NCBI GenBank assembly: GCA_023079485.1
Contig: CM041086.1
Location: 14,144,401-14,208,400, forward strand
Direction of reading: 5' to 3'
Length of the DNA: 64,000 nt
Source: Archilochus colubris
Taxonomy: Eukaryota; Chordata; Aves; Apodiformes; Trochilidae
Positions 25,316-36,580 of this stretch are shown here, piece by piece. The first letter of the stretch is position 1; every line of letters starts with the position of its first letter. The notes under the pieces were generated by a model. It did no database searches and had not been told where the DNA came from. It saw only the letters and a list, made by a program, of their open reading frames with translations. The position numbers were made by a program, and so were the translations under genes.

Positions 25316-25854
25316 CATAGAATCATAGAATTGGCTGGGTTGGAAGGGACCTCAGAGATCATCAAGTCCAACCCTTGGTCCACTACTGCTGCAGTTACTA
25401 GACCATGGCACTGAGTGCCACATCCAGTCTCTTTTTAAATATCTCCAGGGATGGACAATCCACTACTTCCCTGGGCAGCCCATTCCAATGTCTGATCACC
25501 CTCTCCATAAAGAAATTCTTTCTAATATCCAACCTAAACCTCCCCTGGCACAACTTGAGACCGTGCCCTCTTGTCTTGCTGAGAGCTGCCTGGGAAAAGA
25601 GGCCAACCCCCCCCTGGCTCCAACCTCCTTTCAGAGAGTTGTAGAGAGTGATGAGGTCTCCTCTGAGCCTCCTCTTCTCCAGACTGAACACCCCCAGTTC
25701 CCTCAACCTCACCTCACAGGACTCGTGCTGGATCCCTTCACAGCCTCCTTGCTCTTCTCTAGACCTGCTCCAGCACCTCAATCTCCTTCCTGAACTGAGG
25801 GGCCCAGAACTGGACACAGGACTCAAGGTGTGGCCTCACCAGCACTGAGTACAG
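25316..25854 (-). mobile_element. CR1 LINE fragment, young subfamily, fused to LTR-like segment
   Basis: Antisense CR1 with the same 3' end as the 22.5 kb copy. Its minus-strand frame at 25398-25826 is still open for 142 codons and includes [20 protein letters not shown] and [20 protein letters not shown], the C-terminal region of the CR1 polyprotein. The frame upstream of this has drifted. CR1 similarity stops at GAGTACAG near 25854, where the sequence changes directly into the LTR-like segment. Confidence 0.95.
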
Positions 25855-26070
25855 AGGTGCTTTTGCTCTGGACTCAGCTCACCTCCTCCTCTGGCTGCTC
25901 GAGAGTGAGCTGGACATGCACTCTGATGCTCACATTTTATTGACTGCCCAATCCTGCTCATGTGCAGCTGGGGTCAGCCTTAATTGGGCACAGGTGGGCT
26001 TGGCACAAGCTCACGCCTCCCACCTCGTAATTAGCCACACCTGATTGCCTCATTGCCTCATTTCACTACA
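25855..26070 (-). mobile_element. LTR-like segment related to the solo LTR at 61714-61921
   Basis: Read on the minus strand it begins TGTAGTGAAATGAGGCAATG at 26070. It shares with the 61.7 kb LTR, in the same order: the TGTAG start, the CAGGTG block, CCACCTGTGCC, the GGC-GNCCCC block, an AATAAA signal (25936-25941 on the plus strand), and AGCTCACTCT. It lacks a recognisable CTACA end because CR1 sequence starts there. No matching flanking repeat is visible. It is an old retroviral-type LTR fragment without coding capacity. Confidence 0.7.
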
Positions 26071-29000
26071 AACCACCTTACAAAAGCAGCAGATCATGAA
26101 GAAGTTTAAATTTCATAATGGGCAACTCTAAGTAAAAAATAGAAATTAATATCCTTTGAAAATGTTAACATAAAGTTCTGAGTTGAAAAACACTGAAGTT
26201 TTACAAGCATCCTTCTGTAGGAGGAAAAAAATACCTTACAGAAAGCACTCCAGATTTTTTCTTCATAACTTTCATCACACAATGTAGAATATTAATTGAA
26301 TCTCTTTGAACAAATATTTTTAGCAGGACAAACTACAAAAGCTTTGTTAAACTCAATTCTGTGTTGTCAGGGAGAGGCAGATATCTTTGGACCAGATGAT
26401 GAGATATGCCCAAACACACAAACTGAAATATGCATAGATGTGTACAGGTGTGACAGCTTACAGGACTTGAATCCATTGCCTTGATCAAATCAGATACATC
26501 ATTCTAATTAGGCCCATTTAGCAAGGATTATGCTAGAAATTTACTGGGGAAAGGGCTGCAGAATAAATTAATTCCAGGGGGAGGTGAAGGTACAGATCAC
26601 AAACTTAGTATTACAGAACTCCAAAACTGGATAATTTTGAAAGTATCCTTTTCAGTGAAAAGTTGGAGAAGCTGGTACATCACTTAGGCTATTAGCCTAA
26701 TGGTAGTGAATTCCTTACTGCAATATGACATTTGGTTGTTTTTTCTGAATTTTTAATAATTTGTTTGGTATTCCCTTTAACATCATGATGAAGCTCCCAT
26801 AGAAACGGGATTATACAGAAGGACTGAGACCTTCTCATTCATAAAATGTATGGATTAGTGACAGCAACAACTGAATTAATTCAGTCATGTGCATGTACAC
26901 TAAATAAGTCCCTTTGCCATGATCTGTTATTAGTATTTAGGAACAAATCCATAATGAGGAAGCAGAACTGAGCATGATGATGTAACCCAAGTGCTTGCAT
27001 TTCAGCAGCAACTTTTAGAGGAGCAGGAGAACACATCTGCTTCTATTTTGGCAACTTGCTTAAAGTATGTCAAATCATGCAGCCCTCCTCAGGAAAAAAA
27101 TCCCAGTTCAAACAAAGGTTTTCACCCAAGGAAACAGCAGCCAAAGAAAAACACTTCTATTTTTATAAACAAAATAAATTTGGGCTGGGCTTTGCCATCA
27201 CCACTGAGCTGGAAAGAGGTGCTCAGTTGCCCAGTGCTCCCCAGTTTACCGAACACACTGCCACTCAGAGCTCCCTCAAGTCAGACTCACTTGCTCTGCT
27301 TTTCAAACAAAACCAGGCTGACACAGAACTCAAATTCTGGACCTCATTAAAACATTCTAGGCCAATGGTCATTGTCTCCTGTGCCTTAATGTTGATAGGG
27401 GCAGTCATGAAGTGTAATGCTCTGGCGTCAGACAATAAAATGCCTTCAGTGCTTCTCCAAAACAGAGAAGAAACACACAAATGCAATAGATAACAGAAGA
27501 GAAGGTAGCCTGGTACACACTCCAAATCCTAAACTTATTTAAAAACAGTGATTTCTTGCAGCAAAGTTAACATACTGGTTTGTGTTACATTTCAGTCCAA
27601 TTTCTCTGGGTCTCAATGACCAATGTTAGTAGCTGATTGGCATTTATTTCAAGACAATTTAATTTCTGTCCAGAGGTGTCAAGCTTGTCACATACTATGG
27701 AAAAAAGGAAAAGCATTCCCTTCACATTAAGAGATAATTGGTTATAATTGCATTATATCTCCATATACATGCTTAATAAGGCTAAGTAAAGGTTTGACTG
27801 CTGAACAAGTCATCAGGCCCATGCGGTAACTACAAGGCACATCCTACACACAATCCCTGCAGGAAGATGCCTTTGAGAGGAAAATATGCTACTGATATCC
27901 CAATGCTTTGTTCAGAAGCAGAAAGCAGCCAACATGTGCTTCACACCCAGAGTATACCCAAAATAAAGACAGATGAGGGCTCATCTCATGCACAGCAAGT
28001 ATTCAGCAGTGTGTAGTACAGAACCACAGATATAAATCAGACTGTGTTTAGATCATTACATTCACAAAAGAAAAACAAGCTCTGCTAATTTGTAGCCACT
28101 CCCCCCTCTTCCCTATTAAAAAGGTTCTTGTTACCTTGAGATAGAAGTCCAGTGAAAGCAGGGCAGACTGAGTCAAATTACAGAACAGCATTGAACAAGT
28201 TCCCAACTTATAATAAAACTACAAAATTACTTAAGTGTATTCTAGCTTTAAGCTAGTTAATTTAAATATGAAAGGATTTAACGTTTTTCTTCATGTGAGG
28301 TCAATGCTAAAATCCTGAAGCAAAGTCAGAAATGACAAACGAAGATTTTCATTAGCTGTATAAAATGTTTGGCAACCAAGCTGACACAATCAAGAGATTT
28401 ATAAATTCCCCAGTTCAAAACATTCCAAAGTTACCATGTGGCAAAGGCAGTTTCTGACAGATGAGATGAAAAGTAATCACAGGTGAGACAAACTGCACTG
28501 ACAGAGACTTCAGGGGATCAGCCACTAAAAATGCAAAGTGCATTAATTAGCAGTGTTGACCCTTAATCAAGAGTTCTGGGAACCAAGAATTAAATCTGCC
28601 TGGACCCATTAGAAGACTACAAACTCCAGCTGAAGGAGAAAAGCCAACATGATTGAATAGATGGAAAATTTTAAAAGAAACAGCCCCTGCCTTGCCTGGC
28701 ATCTGAAGTGCAAGCCATACAGGAGAAAAGGAAGCTGGGATTAATGCCTCATCAGGGGAGGGTGCAGGAGGATAATAAAAGGAAGGTTCTGATGTAATCT
28801 TGGCACAGTTTGATTAGATGTGTCTTTCTTTAATTTCTTTGCTTAGACCTCTAATAAATATTTGTCTGTTTGGGTTACCACAGATAAATATCTCGACCTG
28901 CATTCTACATGAACTCGCTTTGATTTAATGACCAGCTGAGTGCTGCCCAAGTACTTCTCTGACATGTTGGCATTTTTATTTTACAAATGGATTCTACCAG

Positions 29001-29899
29001 CTCGTTCCCAGATGTATAGTTTTCAAATTCAATAAGCTTTCTGTATAAACAACAGATTGGATGGCCTTTGTCCTTATTAGCTTATAGAAAATTGATTTCC
29101 TAGTGTTAATTTTTGGGCTTTGGGCCAGGTGCCAAACGTTTAGGGCAGCTGCTAGAACTACAGACAATACCACAGAAGTTGGAGATGGAAAGATCTATGA
29201 GATTATTTCCTTCGACTACAAACTGATGAAGAACTGCAGTCAATGAATCACATGCCTGTCATGTCCTCTACAGCATACACTCAGTTTTGTTGGGTGGTTT
29301 TACACAACTGCAGCCACAAAGCCTCTACCACTTCATTTACTGCCTCAGACTACTCTTAAACCAGACATGTTTGAAAAATTTAATAGTCAGTAAAAATATA
29401 ATAGCTTTACAGATTATGAAGCAAAGAAAGAGCCAGTGCACTCATCCAGTCTGATCATCTTTACAATCAGAACTACAATTTCAACCAGTGACCCTCACAT
29501 TAACCCTCTTAATGCAAAGCTCAGCTCAAGCATGTTCTGAACAATGTTCAGACCCTGAGGGCTCCAAGTACTAAGGACTCACTGTCCCTCAGCAAATTAT
29601 TCCCAAGTGGAATGACTACACTGTTTTAAAACTGTCTTTGATTTCATCTTTTAATTTCACAGACTGAAGCAACATTTCTGTGGCTGTATATTCTGCACTG
29701 TGTTCTTAGTAGAGCACTTGTGATGCTATATTCCCTCAAAGTTCTTCCCTCCTGAAACCCAAATACTTGTTTCAGAATTATCTGAGGGACAACATCCTCT
29801 ACTAATTCAGACCTTTTTAAAAAAACCCAAAACTTTCCTTGAATAATAAGTCCCAAAGAAATAATCCCATTTTGCACTCCTCTGAGACCCTCTTCAATT
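26071..29899. other. Unique noncoding sequence, possible conserved element in the last part
   Basis: Open frames, including one of 145 codons at 27056-27493, show no motif. The part around 28520-29110 is repeat-free and dense in homeodomain-type cores: ATTAATTA at 28542-28549, next to ATGCAAAG at 28531-28538. A regulatory role is only a guess. Confidence 0.5.
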
Positions 29900-30110
29900 T
29901 TATTCATCCCTGGTGTTGAAATGCCCAGAACTGACTTGTCAGAGAAGCCTCAGTGACATCTGCTGTATCTCATAGACCCTTGACATGATGCATGTACACA
30001 GGCAGCCAAAAGTAGGATTTGACTTGTTGGCTCCATTTATCTCATTTACTGGCCCTTAAGGTCCCTTTCAGCATTACTGCCTTCCAAACGAGTTCCTCTT
30101 AAATATTTTA
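29900..30110 (-). mobile_element. Possible very old CR1/L3-like LINE fragment
   Basis: On the plus strand the text includes GCCCAGAACTGAC and then CCCTTTCAGCATTACTGCC, in the order expected of the antisense of the reverse-transcriptase region of CR1/L3-group LINEs. The intervening sequence aligns only loosely by eye. Divergence is high, no frame survives, and the boundaries are approximate. Confidence 0.35.
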
Positions 30111-33100
30111 TCTTTGGTTACTATCCCCCATCCTGAATCTCATTTGCTTTCTTCTGTCTCCTTGTGGATCTTTGAAGTGTTCTGTATTGACTTCCATGTC
30201 AGAGATGATGTTTTTCATGTCTGCAGCTCAACTATCAGATAAGAAGCACATTTCTGACATCTTTCACTACAATTTCTCATAATTTTAGTGTCCCTAATGT
30301 GGATACTGGGGCATGCTATGCTCCCCCCATGCCCCTTTTTTCAGACATTAAAGAAAAAAACAGTAAAGTTTTAATATTGTCATAAGTCCCTATATTATCT
30401 ATAAACTAAAAAAAAAGCCAAAACCTGTATATATGATAAAAAAAGTTTCTAAACATAGACAAAGGCAATAAAGGGAGCAAGTACTACTTGCTCCACTTCC
30501 CTTTTACCATGGTTAGAACATAATACTACCTGGGAAACAAAGGTTTCAATGAATTATAATTATAAAAAAATAACTACCCTTGACATAGTAACAATTTTCT
30601 TAAACAGAAACTAAACATTCAGGCAAATTCTAACCTGATCCAATCTTACAACAGATAAAGATAATAACGACGTTCCTCACAGTTAATAACAGAATTCTGT
30701 ATTGAAGACCTTTATGCATATTATATGAGGCTCAAAATGAGCCTGTGGAAGGGAAGGGATAAAATAATCAATATATGTATACCATTTGGCCTCTTCAGAG
30801 GACTGGCTCATCTTTTAACCATAGCTGTGTAATGCTGAAGTAAAAGAAGCCTTCATTTTTATGAGCATCTATTAGCAGTCTTTTAATACAAAAAAAGAAA
30901 AGTCACTGCCTGGAAAAGCTGTTTTGGAGATTAGAAAACTGCCAAGGGGTAAGGTTGACAAAGTTAACTAAAATCTGGGCTTGTGAACTGTCTCTATGAT
31001 AATGCCTTGTTCTGATCAGGATTATTTTTTTGTATTTTCCTTACTATTTCATGAACTGATAAACCTCATTGTGGATACTAAACATAGGTCAGCATTTCAA
31101 GCACTATACACCCTGTAAAGAAGAGGAAATCCAGAGTTATGAACACAGCCAGAGTATTTCCAAATGTTTTCTATTCCAGCCTCCAGAATGGGAGTTCCTA
31201 CAGCTTTCTCACCACTACAGTTTCTCATGTTTCAGCCTCTGCAATGACAGCTTAATGAAGCTGAGCTTTCTACTGCTCTATTTTCTTCTGGGATGACTAC
31301 AAAGTTCAGTCATAGTTATCAACTTATTACACAACTGAGACAACCCAGAAGCATCTCTCTGGCTAATTCCCTGGGTGGCCTCCTATTAGCAGGAAACAAG
31401 CTACATTCAAGAGAAAAGCCAAGAAAGTAAATCCAAGAGGTGAAGTTAAGAAATGCCATTGAATTTGGTGGGCATTTGAAATCAGTCAGGTCTGATTAAG
31501 TAGAAGGTTATTCCTTTCTCTGCTGTTAAGGAAATAAAATGATGAAAAAACCCAAACACATTAAAATGTTTGTCATATGATTTCAGACTGTCTCTAAAGT
31601 AAACATGGAGAAAATATTTTCAGCAGCAATTAAACCAGTCTGTAAGAAAGACCTGTTTGTAGTGGAAATGTCTAGGCAAGAGTCCCTCCTTTTCTTCCTG
31701 TTCTGATGGCCCATCAGAAGCATCCAAAGAAAGGTCCAAATCTGAAATTACCAACACAAGCTGCCTGATATAAGCCAGCTGCAGAACTCCAATTACAATT
31801 ATTATTATTCCCATGAACAGGAGCAAATGCTCAACTCCCCAGTCAGCTGCTTTTTGGGTTGTTTGCTTTACTTGTATTTGCACATGGATCAAGACATGAA
31901 AACCAGAGGAGGAATCTGAGGAATTCTGAAACACTTTTTCAAATTCATTGAAGTTTTGATGTGCCAGTTGTACAAGTCAAGCTAAAAACCAATAGCAAAT
32001 TCATCAACCTAGATAAATAAATTCCACACTTCTCACTTGCCTATCTTTTTAATTTGAGTAACGATTGATTCCAGGGCATCCACTTACATTTATGAGGTTT
32101 ATAAATACTGGGATTATAAATACTAGGATTCAAACTGTTTAAACTGCTATATGTAGCAGCTGTACTGAGTCAGAGCAGGGACCTACAACCTACCACAACA
32201 AGCAACACAGCCAACCCCAAACTTCTGTCCTCACATGAAGAGACTGGAATCCATGGATCTCTCTCCATGCCACAGGAATATTAGCAGATCCTCAGGAATA
32301 ATTGCTTTGAAAAATAATACAGATGATTTAAAATTCACTTAACACCACTTGTTTCCACTTCTGGACCTGAGTTTTTCAGCATTACCAGCACACTGATACT
32401 CATGGAGGATGCAAACTTCAGAATATTATCCCAGACTTCAGCAGCATCCTCACAGGAACATGTTGCTGTCCTCAGAGGACATTAGGAGACTAAGAGAGGC
32501 AAGCAGCCAGAGAACACTACAGCAGAAAGGATGGAAAGCAGCAGGATGGGAAGCTCCTGCCACTTCTTTTTGGCAGCTGTGCTGTACCCCTGAGTGAGAC
32601 AGATCCACTCCAAAGAGGACTCAACCACTGGGGTTTTTCCCACGGGCATACAAACCTGCAAATTACATCATTATATCCAGAAAGGCAGGAATGACAGGGA
32701 TAGCAGAGCAGGAGACTATGGGTTTTTTGGTGATACAGGGAACTGCTGTCAAAGATTATCATCAAAACCTGATCTGAGCAGGCAAAGCTAAGGGGCAAAT
32801 ATCTCCAGTTCCAAGCTGGCTGCAGGTTATTTCAAGTTTCTGCTTTCTGACTCCTAATGCAAATTTCCCCAGTGGGAATCTCCAACCTGAGCTCTGCCAG
32901 CTGTCCAGAGCCTGGTCAATTTACATGAGTTCACATCCAGGAATTAGATTTTGTTCCATGACTGCACAAACTTGAAGTTTTGAAAGAAAATAATCTGAAA
33001 CCACGTGAAAATGGCAAGGCACTGCCATTTCTCTTTAATGGTTTCTTGCCATAAATTTGACCATAATTCAGTACCTGAAGAGTTTTTACAGAGCCCAAGA

Positions 33101-33357
33101 GAGAAACCTTACTGAAACTGCAGGCTTTGATGTAGCTTTCTGCAAGATGAAGGGATATGTGGGGTCTTGCTCTTCTGTTTGTTTTTTTTTTCCCCCAAGC
33201 AGAAGGTAATAATTCTTCATACTCTATTGTAGAAACAACAAATGAAAAAATAATTTTGCAACGATTTACACAAAACCTCAGCTGATTTTGCTGTTTACTT
33301 ACTATGGCTCTTTATTTAATATTAATTCAATAATTATTAATTAATAATTCTAAAGTA
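30111..33357. other. Unique noncoding sequence with one protein-like open frame
   Basis: Apart from the open frame at 31620-31976 on the minus strand, nothing is recognised. AT-rich sequence precedes the CR1 at 33358. Confidence 0.55.
31620..31976 (-). other. Open frame with predicted single membrane span, unconfirmed
   Basis: The frame is open for 118 codons between a TGA at 31977-31979 and the stop at 31620-31622. It contains a hydrophobic stretch, LLLFMGIIIIVIGVLQLAYI, followed by Arg and then an acidic tail (DLDLSLDASDGPSEQEEKEG). That layout would suit the last exon of a one-pass membrane protein with a short cytoplasmic tail. There is no ATG near the start of the frame; the longer version would need an upstream exon, and the acceptor-like GTGTTTCAG near 31924 has a poor pyrimidine tract. 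I recognise no family. A chance open frame is the likeliest explanation. Confidence 0.15.
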
Positions 33358-33642
33358 TCACACAATGACAGACTGGTTTGGGTCAGAAAGGACCTTAAAT
33401 ACCATCCATTTCCAACCTCCCTGCCATGGCCAGGGACATCTCCCCAGACTGGGTTGCTCCAAGCCCCATCCAATGTGGCCTTGAACACTGCCAGGGATGG
33501 GGCAGCCCCAAAGTCCCAAACTGGGCTTGTGTCTCACCATCCTCACACTAAAGGATTTGTTCCCAATATCTAAACCAAATCTATCCCCTTCCAGATTAAA
33601 GCTTTCTCCTATTATTACTCCCTGTCCTATCACTACAGCTGG
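33358..33642 (-). mobile_element. CR1 LINE 3' fragment, older subfamily
   Basis: Antisense CR1 with GACTGGTTTGGGTCAGAAAG, GTTGCTCCAAGCCCCATCC and CCTGTCCTATCACTAC. The terminal ATTCTATG repeats have decayed to CACAATGACAG. It is inserted next to a very AT-rich stretch (33310-33352). Confidence 0.92.
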
Positions 33643-36510
33643 AGTATTGTTTAAAAATACATTCATGATAAAACAGTCTTTCTACTTTTTTTTTTTTAGC
33701 CTTTTATTTTCCAGATCTTTATGATTTAGGTTTTCTGCCACTATTAGCCACCAACCAATTTAAAGGACACTGATAAGAAAGCTCAAAAAAATCAGCTATA
33801 GTTGGCTGGTAAAGTACAGAAAATGCTTTCTATTTGATTTTGTATTAAAGGGAAATTGGATATCACAAGACTGAAATGGTGATACCAGAGAGAGGGATAT
33901 TTTGAGACAAAATACAGAAAATTGTCTTCAGAGAAAAGCTGTAAATAAAAATGAGTGACTGAAATAATGTAGATCATTTCAGACATGGACAAGAGGTACA
34001 AGGATCAGAAATGAATTATTATGTTCTAAAATGATCCAATAAACATCAAGCTGTAGTGCAGTAATCAGAAAATACATTGGAAAAGAGAGGTTATAAAAAG
34101 AAAAAGGAGCTTTCAGGTAGTGTAGGTTATTAGCTACGATGGAGAAATCTGTATTCAGGAGATTATATTGCTTACAAAATATGCACACAACCAAACACAG
34201 CTGAATTTGCTGTTCAAAAGGAAGTGAACTATAAAAATTAAAAAGGTAGAATGGAGACAGAATCACAGTCTAGAATAAAAATAATCAATGCAACCATCAA
34301 TAGCAACGTTGAGATGAGCATTGCACTGACTGAACACACAGCAACACGGGCTGGAGGAAGAATGACTCAATTATATTTTTCCCCATGGGCAAAGACATAA
34401 AAGATAGTTGTAGGCACATTGAGCACATCACAAAAAAAGCATTCCAGCAGCACCCCTTGTTAGGAAGGAAGAACTGCACTTCTGAACAGGGAATAATTAC
34501 ACAGCCTCTGGAAGACAAAACACTGGAGCTCCACTGCCTTCCGCAAGGAAGCCCTGGAAGACTGCAGCCCCTGGACCCCCTTTGCAAGTGCTTACAAGTT
34601 CTGGCCCCCAGATTCATAAAAAATAGGAGGGAAGACCCAGAACACCACGTTCTTACCAATTTCTGAGCCAGGAGAGGGAATGACAATCAATGGATTTTGG
34701 AAAAAGGCACAAAACCCTGAAGCAGTTCGATGCTTTGAGAGATGGGATGCAAAAGTTTGCACCACAGATCATCTCCTCTTGCTTCCTCTCCAAGTAGGCA
34801 GATTTCTCAGGCCTGTAGCATCCCTTATACCACTGATACTGAGAAAACACCCCAAGGCAGCAGAGCCTTGGCAGAACACCTACAGTGAACCCCAAACACA
34901 GACTCCATGTGAGCAGGGATGTACCACCAGCTGAGGCTGTCACCTTCCTCACAACAGCAGCAGAAACCAATGGCTCTTCCAGTCACATTAAGGTTACTGA
35001 GATAAAAATTTATCTTGAAGATCAAGATAGCACAACCAGACCTGAATAAGCTGACTGCATTGTTGTGCCATTCCCCAGAAGGGATGAAAGCTGTGAAAGG
35101 GTTGAAAGCTGTGCATAAACAGGGCTGAAATAATTTAAATGAGCTACTACAAAGAAATCTGCATCACCTTATCCAGATGTGCCTTCTGGCCAAGCCCAAA
35201 CCAGCCTTTTACAGCTACACCAGGAAGGAAACCACCATCATAACCTAGTTGCATATTCATTACATCTACCTTCACCTTTCAAAAGTATTTTCTGTGACTA
35301 GAATGAGACTTCATCACCCTCATCTTCCTTATAAAAGGGAATTATGCAATATTTTGGGAAGTTTTTTAGTCTCTTGGGAAAAATTCTCAGGTGCCTAAAA
35401 ATACATTTGGAGGTTTTCCCTTCATCAGGAACTTTATCCCTTTACAGCAAGAATTCTACCTGTGCTCAGCAGCACAACCTAAAGCAGAATCCCCTTCTGA
35501 CCCCAGCTGAGGGTAAGAAATCCATTCCACCTCCAAAATGCAGCAGCATTGCAACCAGTAAGATCTCTCTCATGCAGAGCAATCACAAACCACACAGGCA
35601 CCTTAAGGAGTTGTAGAACATGCAACTGTAGCTATTAGTCAGGTACATTATATTGTTCTAAGATTTCTGTGGTAATCAAAAGATTCAAACAGCTCTATTA
35701 TGTGACTCCAACATCAACATTTCAAGTGAATACATAGCAAAGAAGATTCAATTCAAGTAAACTACATCAGATGCTTTCTGCTTAAATGGAGGGATGTTTA
35801 TGCCAAATTATGCAGAGAAACAAATTCAAAGCATCTATTATGATTCTGCCACTTCAACAAACAGTAAAATGCTTGCTCTGAAAGAGATTAGCATGACTGA
35901 ACAATAACAGAAAGTTTCCTGTCTCAAAAGCACTGTTTGGGGAAAAGTAATGAAGTATGATGGGCTCAAACCAGAAGTGACACTTGAAATGGCTGTTGGA
36001 CAAAGCAATGAGAAGGGGATTTAAGTGTCAGTAACACTTACTCTGCCTCTGGTACCCAGAGAGTGCACTTAGTATTTATATTTTATACATACTCAAAAAT
36101 AATTGTAGGCAGAGGGAAAATCGTATTACATTTACAGCTACATTGAAAGATGTGACTAATACACTTTTGATTAAATGTGTTTTACCTTTGATGACTAATT
36201 ATGGAAAACCTGATGTGTGTTTGTGGCCTGCAGACCTCCTTTTTAATTTTTCTTTCCAAAAGACAAAGACACCATTCGAGAGGGTAGGGGAGAACCACTT
36301 AATGCTGTTTTGAATGATGGACAACCCACCAGTGAGTTACACAGCTAGCTGGAGTGATAATATGGTGAAGATATTACAGGCAAACACACCACCAGGAAAC
36401 TCTCTTTAATATTATGCTCACTAAAGAAATGGCTTCACCACCTTCAAAAGGAAATACAGCTTCATTTCTTTCTTGGCCATGGCTCTTGACTGAGAGAAAA
36501 CAACATTCAT
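33643..36510. other. Unique noncoding sequence
   Basis: A T-run at 33688-33699. A 129-codon minus-strand frame (34297-34686) lacks motifs and is treated as chance. Confidence 0.55.
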
Positions 36511-36580
36511 CATAGAATCATAGAATTGGCTGGGTTGGAAGGGACCTCAGAGATCATCGAGTCCAACCCTTGAACCACCA
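36511..36580 (-). mobile_element. CR1 3'-tail remnant (~70 bp), young subfamily
   Basis: Starts CATAGAATCATAGAATTGGC and ends TGAACCACCAC, essentially identical to the first 70 bp of the copies at 22501 and 50555. An extreme 5' truncation with very little divergence. Confidence 0.95.

Noticed and set aside
27056..27493. 145-codon plus-strand open frame
   Set aside because: No recognisable motif, and it overlaps other motif-free frames in different phases. Treated as chance.
33310..33352. AT-rich block with repeated ATTAATTA words
   Set aside because: Read as simple AT-rich sequence beside a CR1 insertion. There is no further support for a regulatory role.
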